Of a stretch of DNA of 64,000 bases, positions 16,389 through 24,371 are shown in pieces (positions within the stretch are counted from its first letter, which is position 1; every line of letters starts with the position of its first letter). Origin of the DNA: Virgibacillus sp. MSP4-1 (GTDB taxonomy: Bacteria; Bacillota; Bacilli; Bacillales; Alkalibacillaceae); NCBI RefSeq assembly GCF_010092505.1, contig NZ_CP048021.1, positions 2,914,001 through 2,978,000 of the forward strand, given 5' to 3'. The translations under genes and the position numbers were made by a program. The notes under the pieces were generated by a model. It was not told where the DNA came from. It saw nothing but the letters and a program-made list of their open reading frames with translations, and ran no database searches.

Positions 16389-16430
16389 CCCTTCAGTATA
16401 AAAGCTGACTTAAAGGATCAGCGCTTTTGT
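16381..16430 (+). terminator. Terminator of the ba3-type reductase operon
   Basis: AGCGCTGACCC (overlapping the stop codon) pairs with GGATCAGCGCT with one mismatch, followed by TTTTGTT. Confidence 0.7.
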
Positions 16431-16437
16431 TCTGGTC

Positions 16438-16558
16438 TAGGAAATTATAAAATAAATGATTTGTAGATAATAAACCAGAAGAGGCCACGTAATGGCTTGG
16501 ACTTATAACCGCTTTGACCTAGGAGCCGCAGCTGGACAAACGGGCGCTTCCGCCTTTG
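16438..16558 (-). repeat. Dispersed intergenic repeat (inverted copy of the 24-kb repeat family)
   Basis: Read on the minus strand, TGTCCAGCTGCGGCTCC then TAGG, CAAAGCGGT and TATAAG follows the core of the 122-bp units at 23881-24268. The outer part AGGAAATTATAAAATAA and GGGCGCTTCCGCCTTTGTT recurs at 30055-30112. Confidence 0.7.
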
Positions 16559-16560
16559 TT

Positions 16561-16920
16561 CTAATATCCTACTTCAACTGAGGCTACTGTGATTAGCATT
16601 AAGTCGTTTTGATCGTCTTTATCTTCAAGTACGATGCCGTGGGTGGTGGCAAGACCGCCGTGTTGAACTTCCAATGTCACCTGACCATATGGAATTTCGG
16701 CTTTTACAGCCTCTTCATCTAACTGTTCCTGATTGGAGGGTACACCAAGTTTGATCTTTACCTGCATACTTTCTAAATTTTGATCGGGTAGTAATTCCTT
16801 AATTCCAGGCATAGAGTTAAAATGAATGGCATTATGCACCGCGCGAACAGCTGCTTTGGTTACGTTCTGGCCGTGTACATCAATTCCCATTCCGGTTTCA
16901 ATGAACAGAAGTTTTTTCAT
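16561..16920 (-). CDS. Lin0512-family conserved hypothetical protein
   Basis: 119 aa, soluble, no signal peptide. Features such as FIETGMGIDVHGQNVTKAA at the start and EVQHGGLATTHGI later match the Lin0512 family as I recall it. That family is widespread and of unknown function. ATG 16920 has AAAGGAG six to seven bases upstream. It is monocistronic between the reductase operon and cidAB-like genes, so context gives no clear role. Confidence 0.8.
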   Translation of the reverse strand: MKKLLFIETGMGIDVHGQNVTKAAVRAVHNAIHFNSMPGIKELLPDQNLESMQVKIKLGVPSNQEQLDEEAVKAEIPYGQVTLEVQHGGLATTHGIVLEDKDDQNDLMLITVASVEVGY

Positions 16921-17030
16921 TATGAATGCTCCTTTATACCATAAAATATGCTAACCTATATTATAATAATATAAAGGTAGCTGGGTAAAATAAGTAGCTT
17001 AATATTCAGACAGAGGAGGCCCGTGAAGAC

Positions 17031-17411
17031 TTGGGAAACATTAATACTTTAGCAAAAGTCATTCTGCAAATAGGTATGATATCTTTATTCTATATGGTGG
17101 GTACCTGGATTCAACAACTATTTCATCTGATAATCCCCGGAAGCATTATCGGGATGCTCCTGCTTTTCGTTACGCTGCTGACAACAAAATTCAACCCGGA
17201 TTGGATCGAGGATGGAGCGAATCTATTAATAAAGCATCTGCCATTATTATTTATTCCTGTCACGGTTGGAATTATAAATTATTTATTCATTTTTAAGGGA
17301 AAGGGACTCATTCTGATACCGATTGCCTTTTTCAGTACAATCCTTGTGATTGCAGGGTCCGGTGCGGTCAGTCAGTACCTGGCGGGAAAAAAGGTGATGG
17401 AGCATGAATAG
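17031..17411 (+). CDS. CidA/LrgA-family holin-like membrane protein
   Basis: 126 aa with four membrane helices. The LrgA/CidA family hallmark IPGSIIGMLLLF is present, as are LPLLFIPVTVGIINYL and the later polar GKGLILIP loop. These proteins pair with an LrgB/CidB partner. They were first described as holin/antiholin-like and later linked to pyruvate uptake and fermentation metabolism. The start is TTG 17031 with GAGGAGG upstream; no in-frame ATG or GTG precedes it. It overlaps the partner gene by eight bases. Whether it is the Cid or Lrg paralogue cannot be decided here. Confidence 0.88.
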   Translation: MGNINTLAKVILQIGMISLFYMVGTWIQQLFHLIIPGSIIGMLLLFVTLLTTKFNPDWIEDGANLLIKHLPLLFIPVTVGIINYLFIFKGKGLILIPIAFFSTILVIAGSGAVSQYLAGKKVMEHE

Positions 17412-18093
17412 TTTCTTGATCTTCCTGGCAGGTTTGATAGGCACCTTTATCGCGTATACAGGAGCCTTATATTTGTACCAGAGATATCCCTATCCAGTTT
17501 TGCTGCCTGTGTTTGTGGCAACGTTTATTATTGCTGTATCCCTTCTTATGTTTGATATTCCTTATGAAGCCTATATGCAGGGAGGGAAATGGATCGACTG
17601 GCTGCTTGGACCTGCTGTTGTGGCACTGGCATTTCCGCTATACAAACAATGGGAGCTTGTAAAAAAATATCCCTATCCATTACTGGCTGGAGTAGGGTTC
17701 GGATCAGTGCTGGGGATTTCCACAGGACTATTGTTAGCCAAGTGGTTTCAGTTCGATGACCAGATTATCTATTCCATGATTCCGAAAAACTCCACCACAC
17801 CTGTGGCGATGGATATTACGGAATCACTGGGTGGGATTGCACCTATGGCAACCGTTTTTGTAATGATTGCCGGGATTGGTGGTGCTATTACAGGACCAGC
17901 TATTTTAAAATGGTGCGGGATTACTCATTTCTTAGGGATGGGAGTGGGGATGGGGAGCGCTTCTCACGCGATTGGCACCTCCAAAATTATGGAACAGAGT
18001 GTGCAGGCAGGAGCTGTCAGCACGGTGGCAATGACACTTAGCGCCATTACCATCTCTATTTTAAGTCCGGTCTTTTCCTATCTATTGCTGTAG
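17404..18093 (+). CDS. CidB/LrgB-family membrane protein
   Basis: 229 aa with about six to seven helices and the LrgB signature. IPKNSTTPVAMDITESLGG and GVGMGSASHAIGTSKIMEQ are seen, both highly conserved in the family. It forms a two-gene unit with the CidA/LrgA-like gene, whose end it overlaps, so the products are expected to act together in the membrane as a transporter or channel. A LytTR regulator lies 2 kb away. LytTR proteins control lrgAB in staphylococci, but a link here is speculation. Confidence 0.9.
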   Translation: MNSFLIFLAGLIGTFIAYTGALYLYQRYPYPVLLPVFVATFIIAVSLLMFDIPYEAYMQGGKWIDWLLGPAVVALAFPLYKQWELVKKYPYPLLAGVGFGSVLGISTGLLLAKWFQFDDQIIYSMIPKNSTTPVAMDITESLGGIAPMATVFVMIAGIGGAITGPAILKWCGITHFLGMGVGMGSASHAIGTSKIMEQSVQAGAVSTVAMTLSAITISILSPVFSYLLL

Positions 18094-18165
18094 ATACAGC
18101 GTTAACAAGCAGAGCTGAAATGGCAGGTTGAAACACTTTTTTACATCATCTGCTCCTCCTGCCTA

Positions 18166-19209
18166 TTACTGCACCACATTCATCTCGGCCAGTAACTGCT
18201 TAATTTGCATTGTGGCATCCTCGACACTTTCAGCCTTGATTGGAATAATATGATCCTCGGCATATTGGGTGATGGAGTGCTGATAACGGGGATCATAGTA
18301 ATAATCCAATAAGCGATCAACAGCTGTCTTATAATCTCCCGTTTTAAGAGCTTCTTCAATTTCTTTCGCAACAGGTGTGTGGATTCGCTTTTTAATTTTA
18401 TGGAACGCTTCTAAGCATTGCTCAGGGTAATTCCATGGCTCGTATTCATCCAGGATAACTCTGATTCGTTCTTCTCTTGGCAACTCGATATAGAATTGTA
18501 CCCCATCCTCTTTTTTATTCATTAAAAAGTCTGGAAGGACAGCCTTTCCAATCCGCTTACTTTCCCCTTCCATTAGTACATATTCACCGTTCTGATAATT
18601 CACAAGTTCCTGAAGAAGAAGGGAATCAAATGTCTTCTGGTTATGAGGTCTGCGGCCGACTTGTCCAAAAATGGACCCCCGATGATTTGCCATTCCTTCT
18701 AGGTCCAATACAGGATAACCTTCTGAGTTTAATTGCTGCAGAATTTCGGTTTTTCCTGTTCCGGTGTAGCCATTTAAAACAAAGGCGCGGGGCTTCATAT
18801 CGAAGTTTTCCAGCGTTTCGACGACCCAGTTTCGATAGGTCCGGTAGCCGCCATTCAAACGGTAAACAGGGGTTCCAGCCAGGTCTACAACTGTTGCAGC
18901 TGCTTTACTCCGCATACCTCCCCGCCAGCAATAAACCACCTTTTCTCCTTTTAAATCTTTCACTTGTTTTATAAAATCAGGAAGCTTGGCAGAGAAAATC
19001 TCAATTCCCCGCTCTCGTGCTGCTTTCGGACTCTCCTGTTTATATATCGTTCCTACCTCTTTTCGTTCTGCATCATCAAAGACAGGGATGTTGACACTTC
19101 CGGGAATCCTTGAATCCTCATATTCTGATGGCGATCGAACATCAATGATGGATATTTTACCCTGCTCTGCTTTGGTCTGTAATTCATCTAGTGTCATGTC
19201 CTGAAACAT
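18166..19209 (-). CDS. mnmH: tRNA 2-selenouridine synthase (SelU/YbbB)
   Basis: 347 aa cytosolic enzyme that converts 2-thiouridine at the wobble position of certain tRNAs to 2-selenouridine, via geranylation, using selenophosphate. An N-terminal rhodanese domain (about 1-130) has catalytic Cys94 in YCWRGGMRS. The C-terminal P-loop domain has GYTGTGKT (147-154). The upstream ATGs of the long frame lack ribosome sites, and ATG 19209 has AAAGG nine bases before it. No selD is in the window, so selenium use cannot be confirmed. Confidence 0.9.
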   Translation of the reverse strand: MFQDMTLDELQTKAEQGKISIIDVRSPSEYEDSRIPGSVNIPVFDDAERKEVGTIYKQESPKAARERGIEIFSAKLPDFIKQVKDLKGEKVVYCWRGGMRSKAAATVVDLAGTPVYRLNGGYRTYRNWVVETLENFDMKPRAFVLNGYTGTGKTEILQQLNSEGYPVLDLEGMANHRGSIFGQVGRRPHNQKTFDSLLLQELVNYQNGEYVLMEGESKRIGKAVLPDFLMNKKEDGVQFYIELPREERIRVILDEYEPWNYPEQCLEAFHKIKKRIHTPVAKEIEEALKTGDYKTAVDRLLDYYYDPRYQHSITQYAEDHIIPIKAESVEDATMQIKQLLAEMNVVQ

Positions 19210-19301
19210 ATTAATCAGCCTTTCTAATCTCAGAAAAAACATATCCTTCATATATTGTAAATCTAATTCGTAAAAAAAGAAAATCACAGACTTCCTGTGA
19301 A

Positions 19302-20024
19302 TTAATGGAAATGATGATTGATCTTTTCATATTCATCCTTAAGGTGTTCTCTGTTGATTAAGTAAATAAACCCCAGACTAAGTAAAGAGGCAATCATGGC
19401 CAGAAGAATCATCCATGTATGCGCAGTACTGAATCTGTTCATGGCAACAAAATGACTGGTAAACAACGTCATTAGGAGAGTGATTCCAATCGAAACAGAC
19501 ATTTTCACCTTTTTCGATGGATGGCTATTCTGTAATAATTCAACCTCTGAAAACAGGGTAAAGCCTAAACGATAGCGATAAAAGAGAATAGATATATGAA
19601 AAATGATAATGGCATATAGAAACTGCATGGTCATTAGCGATGTGAAGCTTGTCAATGTTGCTGATACCAGGTCACTATTGATGATTTCCAACTGATTTAA
19701 AAGTGCATATACAGGGCCCTGGATGATGGATGCACTTAAATAACCAGCGATTGTAACCATAAATGACTCCCATAATTTGAGATGCACTAGAAGAAAGAAA
19801 AAGAGTATAGATATAATGTGGTTCACGATTTCGCCAAGGTAGAATGGGAAATCCAAGATATTATAAAACAATAGGGAAATCCCCGATATAACAAAACTAG
19901 TCAGCAAGAGCCGAAAATAGATGCTTCGAAAAGGGATACGAAATAGAGTAACCGATAAAAGTAGTGTGGCAAATGCTTCAACAGCGCCAAATAAGAACTC
20001 CAAAACAAATAAAAAACTGAGCAT
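19302..20024 (-). CDS. Polytopic membrane protein paired with a LytTR regulator
   Basis: 240 aa, about seven predicted helices, ending in a short charged tail (NREHLKDEYEKINHHFH). It looks like the membrane sensor part of an AgrC-type kinase without a DHp or ATPase domain. No named family was recognised. It follows the LytTR gene by 14 bases, so the two are co-transcribed. In streptococcal LytTR regulatory systems (HdrRM, BrsRM) a membrane protein of this size inhibits its cognate LytTR activator, and the same role is inferred here. Confidence 0.75.
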   Translation of the reverse strand: MLSFLFVLEFLFGAVEAFATLLLSVTLFRIPFRSIYFRLLLTSFVISGISLLFYNILDFPFYLGEIVNHIISILFFFLLVHLKLWESFMVTIAGYLSASIIQGPVYALLNQLEIINSDLVSATLTSFTSLMTMQFLYAIIIFHISILFYRYRLGFTLFSEVELLQNSHPSKKVKMSVSIGITLLMTLFTSHFVAMNRFSTAHTWMILLAMIASLLSLGFIYLINREHLKDEYEKINHHFH

Positions 20025-20038
20025 TTCGTTGTCTCCTT

Positions 20039-20494
20039 TTATTCCTTTTCAGGTTTGTTAATCCAACGCTGTTTCGGCTCACTTTTTATCGTTGTGGTCC
20101 TTTGCAGGTCGAAATTATTCGCAATAGTTCTGTGAATAAGGGGAGAAAGGATTTTCTGTTTCATTTTTGCAATGGTCGCAAACGTTCTTTCTCCTTCCTG
20201 TTTATGATCAAAGTAGACATTTCCAAGCTTCTCATCATATTCTTTTACATGGTTTAAGTTAACGAGGTTTGTGCGATCCAGAGAAACAAAACCATCCTGC
20301 TCATTAAGCACCTGATGCATTTCACTTAATTTGGTGATCTGCAGGTAGCGTTTATCACCAATATAATACACGAGACGACGGTTTTCAGACTCTATATAGT
20401 CGACATCATATAAATTAATCGTTTTAAATTCCGAGGTACTGTCAATTGTATCTTCTATAACTGTCATCCATTTACACGGTTTTTCAGCTGACAT
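20039..20494 (-). CDS. LytTR-domain transcription regulator without receiver domain
   Basis: 151 aa. Nearly all of it is a LytTR DNA-binding domain (about 25-125: NLYDVDYIESENRRLVYYI, TKLSEMHQVLNEQDGFVSL, RTNLVNLNHVKEY), with no phosphoreceiver. Such stand-alone LytTR proteins are usually held inactive by a membrane partner. The gene immediately downstream encodes one. ATG 20494 lies eight bases after AAGGGG. The region upstream (20495-20650) should contain the LytTR direct-repeat operator; I could not define it by eye. Confidence 0.85.
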   Translation of the reverse strand: MSAEKPCKWMTVIEDTIDSTSEFKTINLYDVDYIESENRRLVYYIGDKRYLQITKLSEMHQVLNEQDGFVSLDRTNLVNLNHVKEYDEKLGNVYFDHKQEGERTFATIAKMKQKILSPLIHRTIANNFDLQRTTTIKSEPKQRWINKPEKE

Positions 20495-20964
20495 ACATTT
20501 CGCCCCTTAGCACAATATGTAAATTCTGTCAATATAAATTCATGTACATCGATTTGTCTTTTATTACCTCTCATTCCTTTATATACTGATAGAGGAGGAT
20601 AACACCTCGTTGTTTCACGAGGCTGACAAATAGGATGTTCATAAGCCATAGCAGACTTCTTGAACGGTTTACTATTATATAAAAGAAATAGAGTAGCGTC
20701 TAGTTTCCGAGTGATTGATTGATATTCGAAAGTCTGTTGCTCTTATTGAACATCCGTATCTGTCTTTTCATACCCTGCTGATAAAATCCCCTGAGAATCC
20801 CTTCTTACATTTCTTCCTTAATGACTTACATCATTTCACAAACGTACTTTGCTTGATGTTCCTTGATTATTCACCGTGTTTATTTTATTGTAGATATGAA
20901 GTTTATATTGGAAATAGTTTAACTAGACTACATACTAAATTATATATGTAAAGGAGAATTTGTA
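20495..20964. other. Intergenic region between divergent LytTR and ppaC genes
   Basis: 470 bases holding the two divergent promoters. A hairpin CCTCGT-TGTTTC-ACGAGG sits at 20606-20623 without a T tract. A minus-strand TATATT (20536-20531) with AAGACA 18 bases upstream is a weak promoter candidate for the LytTR gene. I saw no convincing gene. Confidence 0.5.
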
Positions 20965-21888
20965 ATGGGCAAAGTACTCGTTTTTGGACACAAAAATCCG
21001 GATACAGATACGATTGGTTCAGCTATTGCTTATGCGCACTTGAAATCAGAGTTAGGTGCGGATGTTGAACCGGTACGTTTAGGTGAAGTAAATGGTGAAA
21101 CTCAATATGCATTGGATCATTTTAATGTTGAAGCCCCAAGATATGTTGAAACCGTTGCTAATGAAACTGATCAGGTTATCCTGGTTGACCACAATGAGCG
21201 TCAGCAAAGTGTCAGTGATATTGATCAGGTGCAAATTAAAGAGGTGATTGACCACCATCGTATTGCGAACTTTGAAACCAGCGATCCTTTATACTATCGC
21301 GCCGAGCCTGTAGGTTGTACGGCTACCATTCTTAACAAGCTTTATAAAGAAAATAATGTAGAGATTCCTAAGAACATTGCCGGATTAATGCTGTCCTGCA
21401 TTATTTCAGACTCTCTGTTGTTTAAATCTCCTACATGTACAGAGGAAGATATTCAGGCAGCTAAAGAACTTGCAGAGATTGCAGGTACGGACGCTGAAAG
21501 CTATGGTCTTGAAATGCTTAAAGCAGGTGCAGATGTAAGTGATAAAACGCCTGAAGATTTAATCTCTCTTGATGCCAAGGAATTTGAAATGGGTTCAGAA
21601 AAAGTGGAAATCGCCCAGGTCAATGTGGTAGACCCTAATGATGTATTGTCCCGTCAAAGCCAAATTGAAGAAGCTATTAATAAGACCATTGACGATAAAG
21701 GATTAAGTTTATTCCTATTTGTCGTTACCGATATTCTAAATAACAATTCAGAGGCTGTTGCACTGGGAAGTCGTACAGATGCGGTAGAAAAAGCTTTTGA
21801 TGTAACCTTATCCGAAAACAAGGCGACTCTTGAGGGAGTTGTATCCCGTAAAAAACAAATTGTTCCTTTCGTGAAAGAGGCAATGTAA
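20965..21888 (+). CDS. ppaC: Manganese-dependent inorganic pyrophosphatase (family II)
   Basis: 307 aa cytosolic enzyme that hydrolyses pyrophosphate, pulling biosynthetic reactions forward. It has the DHH phosphoesterase fold. Seen: N-terminal [17 protein letters not shown] with metal-binding His and Asp, VDHNE, the DHH motif in [10 protein letters not shown], and the C-terminal DHHA2-type part ending [10 protein letters not shown] (the conserved RKKQ substrate loop). Length is that of the family. A strong AAAGGAGAA precedes the ATG. It is monocistronic, and a good terminator follows. Confidence 0.96.
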   Translation: MGKVLVFGHKNPDTDTIGSAIAYAHLKSELGADVEPVRLGEVNGETQYALDHFNVEAPRYVETVANETDQVILVDHNERQQSVSDIDQVQIKEVIDHHRIANFETSDPLYYRAEPVGCTATILNKLYKENNVEIPKNIAGLMLSCIISDSLLFKSPTCTEEDIQAAKELAEIAGTDAESYGLEMLKAGADVSDKTPEDLISLDAKEFEMGSEKVEIAQVNVVDPNDVLSRQSQIEEAINKTIDDKGLSLFLFVVTDILNNNSEAVALGSRTDAVEKAFDVTLSENKATLEGVVSRKKQIVPFVKEAM

Positions 21889-21920
21889 TCATAGAATCCT
21901 GATGGAAGTTTCACTTTATT

Positions 21921-21961
21921 AAAAAGGTTGTGAGCCATGGCATTGGCCCACAACCTTTTTT
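21921..21961. terminator. Terminator after ppaC
   Basis: AAAAAGGTTGTG and GCC pair with GGC and CACAACCTTTTTT around a short loop. T and A runs on both sides make it usable by both convergent genes. Confidence 0.9.
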
Positions 21962-21989
21962 GATATTGGGACGGGTACTTCCGCATTCG

Positions 21990-22769
21990 TTACTTAATTA
22001 ATTCAACCTTCTTAAGACCATGCAATATACCGTCCTCATCCACAGGCTTTGTTACTAGTTTTGCTGCTTCTTTAACTTCGGAAAGTCCATTCCCCATCGC
22101 AATGCTATTGGGAACAGCCTTAAGCATTTCGATGTCATTTAAGCCATCCCCAAAGGCATAAACATTCTCGAGCGGAATTCCGAGATGCTGGATCATCTTC
22201 TGAATCCCATTGGCTTTAGACCCTCCTCTGGGAATGATATCCATGGAAAATTCGTGCCACCGAATAAATGTTAAGTCATCAAACGCTTCTTCGTAAGGTT
22301 TTTCTTCACCCGCTGTACAAAAGAGTAACGATTGATATAAATGACGGTTTTTAAAGAAGTCCGGGTCATATTCAGGGTGACTGAATTTTAAACTTTTAAG
22401 GCTCTGATCCACGTGAGGATGATATTCGATATTTGATTTCATCATAGATTCATTCATATAAACCAGTGGGTGATCGTTTTCTACTGCCATTTTTGTAAGT
22501 TCTTCTATGCTTGTTTTATTAATAGGGTTTGTAAAAATAACTTCATCCTGAGAAACCGCATATTGCCCGTTATAACTAACGTATGTATCAATGCCTAACT
22601 CCTTCCGTAAAGGCTCAAACATAAAGGGGGCCCGCCCTGTTGCGATGGCTGCAATATGCCCCTGTGCCTTTAAATCTGAAACGGCCTGTTTCGCTGATGC
22701 GGGCAATTCCTTATCGTGATCCAGTAATGTACCATCAATATCAAAAAATACAATGCTTTGTTTCGTCAA
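21990..22769 (-). CDS. Cof-type HAD-superfamily phosphatase (YkrA-like)
   Basis: 259 aa cytosolic hydrolase of the HAD type IIB (Cof) class. Motif I is FFDIDGTLLD (nucleophile Asp10), motif II IATGRA, a C2B cap domain lies in the middle, motif III Lys is in GGSKANGIQ, and motif IV is AFGDGLNDIEML. Substrates are usually sugar phosphates or cofactor phosphates; none can be assigned here. The start is TTG 22769, six bases after AGGTGAT. An ATG in the ribosome site is out of frame. It resembles B. subtilis YkrA as recalled. Confidence 0.87.
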   Translation of the reverse strand: MTKQSIVFFDIDGTLLDHDKELPASAKQAVSDLKAQGHIAAIATGRAPFMFEPLRKELGIDTYVSYNGQYAVSQDEVIFTNPINKTSIEELTKMAVENDHPLVYMNESMMKSNIEYHPHVDQSLKSLKFSHPEYDPDFFKNRHLYQSLLFCTAGEEKPYEEAFDDLTFIRWHEFSMDIIPRGGSKANGIQKMIQHLGIPLENVYAFGDGLNDIEMLKAVPNSIAMGNGLSEVKEAAKLVTKPVDEDGILHGLKKVELIK

Positions 22770-22861
22770 ATTTCATCACCTGTTTCTTTTAGTCTCTATT
22801 TATTCTACAATAAAATCAGATTTTATCCTATGATGTTCCGTTAAGAAAGGTACGTGTTTCT

Positions 22862-23008
22862 ATGCTATGGAAAATTTTCATGCTCATGATCCTGGTGTGG
22901 ATCGTCGGACTGGTTTTAGACCTTTTAGGGACGTTTATTCATCTTATATTAATTGTAGCGTTATTTGTTATCGTTTTTAAGCTTGGTCAGCGTTTCTCCA
23001 AAAAGTAA
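22862..23008 (+). CDS. Small two-helix membrane protein (lmo0937/DUF5670-like)
   Basis: 48 aa, almost entirely two hydrophobic helices (WKIFMLMILVWIVGLVLDLLG and FIHLILIVALFVIVFKLG) ending in a basic tail. Size, the leading MLW and the G..IHLLLV pattern match the lmo0937/DUF5670 family as recalled. Its function is unknown. AAGAAAGG is 12 bases upstream of ATG 22862. It is convergent with yueI, separated by four bases. Confidence 0.72.
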   Translation: MLWKIFMLMILVWIVGLVLDLLGTFIHLILIVALFVIVFKLGQRFSKK

Positions 23009-23012
23009 CTGC

Positions 23013-23465
23013 TTATTTTTTTGAGCCTGTGAACAAATACTTTAAAAAAGCAGCAAGCCTATTGGGTTTATCCTCCTGTTCCTGATTTGCCTGTTGTTCA
23101 TCTTCCACAGAAATATCCTCTTTCTCAACCGCATAATCTACCGCTAAAATTAATCCCAGATCAGTTTTTGCCTGTTTATTGGTGACAGATTTGTAGGCAA
23201 TGTTATAGTTCCCCGCTAACTTTTTGTAAGGGTTAAAATAGGAGGATCTGACTTTTCCATTAAGCAAAATTTCAGCATCAGGATAATCCTTCATCGCCGC
23301 TTCCAGTTGGTCCATCCCTTTTTTCTTCATAACCTGTCCCTTGGTTAACACTAATAGGACACGTTCTCTCAATGTTCCTAAAAATCGTCTTCTTTCATCA
23401 GGTTTTGTCTCCTTTTTTCCGTAGATTCCTTCTTCTATATATTCATCCATTTTTGATTTAGACAT
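23013..23465 (-). CDS. yueI: YueI family protein (DUF1694)
   Basis: 150 aa soluble protein. It begins SKSKMDEYIEEGIYG, with ERRRFLGTLRERVLLVLTKGQV (conserved core) and ILLNGKVRSSYFNPYKKLA; the C-terminal third is acidic and Gln-rich. Matches B. subtilis YueI, of unknown function, as recalled. ATG 23465 has AAGGAGAG seven bases upstream. The longer frame runs into the repeat region and lacks a site. Confidence 0.82.
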   Translation of the reverse strand: MSKSKMDEYIEEGIYGKKETKPDERRRFLGTLRERVLLVLTKGQVMKKKGMDQLEAAMKDYPDAEILLNGKVRSSYFNPYKKLAGNYNIAYKSVTNKQAKTDLGLILAVDYAVEKEDISVEDEQQANQEQEDKPNRLAAFLKYLFTGSKK

Positions 23466-23512
23466 GGGATCTCTCCTTAGGACAGAATTTGATTTCGAGC
23501 GTGAACAGTCGC

Positions 23513-23636
23513 CTGTGCCCAAGACCCTCGCTGATGTAAGTAAGCCCCATTACGTGGCCCCAGCCACTCCAAGAGTCTTGCTTACACAGTCGGGTCTAAG
23601 CAGGGCCCTTTCGCTTTTCTGTGTCCAACTGTGGTT
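23513..23636 (+). repeat. Degenerate copy of the 122-bp intergenic repeat
   Basis: Same layout as the units at 23881-24268: a GTAAGTAAG...CTTGCTTAC inverted pair around a GGCCCCAG-like centre, then GTCGGGTCTAAGCAGGGCCC and CTTTCGCTTTTCTGTGTCCA. The centre differs from the tandem units. Confidence 0.65.
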
Positions 23637-23654
23637 TGCTCCTTTATTTTTGGG

Positions 23655-23870
23655 TGTGAAGGCCATTTGGGTTTGCGTATTTCTTCAATTTGGCCTTCAT
23701 TCCCTTTATGAAGGCCATTTCAATCGATAGTTTTTCTATAAATGGCCATCATTCCCTTTATGAAGGCCATTTCAATTTAAAGTTTTTCTGTAAATGGTCT
23801 TCAACACCTAAATGAAGGCCAAATTAATCAGATCACCTACCTGCATTTGGCCTTCATGGCTCTATTTTAG
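23655..23870. repeat. Cluster of palindromic ATGAAGGCCATT repeats
   Basis: Inverted pairs of AATGGCCTTCAT with ATGAAGGCCATT recur. The block TCCCTTTATGAAGGCCATTT occurs at 23701 and 23753 (period 52), each followed by CAAT and an AGTTTTTCT. Degenerate half-copies continue to about 23862. A second cluster lies at 35186-35345. Confidence 0.8.
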
Positions 23871-23880
23871 GCCCACGCCT

Positions 23881-24268
23881 AACCGGTCGCCTTCGCTTTT
23901 CTGTGTCCAGCTGCGGCTCCCAGGCCCAAGCGGTCATAAGCAGAATACCCTCCATGGCCCCAAAGCGGCCACTGCGGATATTCTGCTTACGCCGTCGGGC
24001 CTAACCGGTCGCCTTCGCTTTTCTGTGTCCAGCTGCGGCTCCCAGGCCCAAGCGGTCATAAGCAGAATACCCTCCATGGCCCCAAAGCGGCCACTGCGGA
24101 TATTCTGCTTACGCCGTCGGGCCTAACCGGTCGCCTTCGCTTTTCTGTGTCCAGCTGCGGCTCCCAGGCCCAAACGGTCATAATCAGAATACCCTCCATG
24201 GCCCCAAAGCGGCCACTGCGGATATTCTGCTTACGCCGTCGGGCCTAACCGGTCGCCTTCGCTTTTCT
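23881..24268 (+). repeat. Three tandem 122-bp repeat units plus a partial fourth
   Basis: Units start with AACCGGTCGCCTTCGC at 23881, 24003 and 24125. A 22-base partial unit follows at 24247. Units one and two appear identical, and unit three differs at two or so bases. Each unit carries an 11-base inverted pair, TAAGCAGAATA and TATTCTGCTTA, inside an outer AGGCCC/GGGCCT pair, so each could fold as a long hairpin. No ribosome site or conserved protein is encoded. Confidence 0.92.
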
Positions 24269-24371
24269 TACTACTCCTTAAGTCTTATATGAAAATATAT
24301 CTGTAGTTCGTTATGTCCGGTTCTTTTTCTCGATATGATATAGACAAGCTATTGAAAGGAGGCAGGTGTAA

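Noticed and set aside
18166-20494. cidAB-mnmH-LytTR as one functional island controlling cell lysis
   Set aside because: LytTR proteins regulate lrgAB in staphylococci, but here mnmH intervenes on the opposite strand to cidAB and no shared operator was seen.
20464-20649. 61-codon minus-strand frame upstream of the LytTR gene, as a possible signal peptide gene
   Set aside because: No ribosome site, no signal sequence, and it overlaps the LytTR start in another frame.
20715-20951. 78-codon plus-strand frame before ppaC
   Set aside because: No ribosome site, and the composition (Phe, His, Cys, Leu) is that of random AT-rich DNA.
23812-24126. 104-codon frame across the tandem repeats
   Set aside because: It reads repeated DNA, has no ribosome site and its protein is repetitive only because of the 122-bp period, which is not a multiple of three.
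23881-24268. Possible CRISPR array
   Set aside because: The repeats are 122 bases, directly abutting, without variable spacers and without cas genes.
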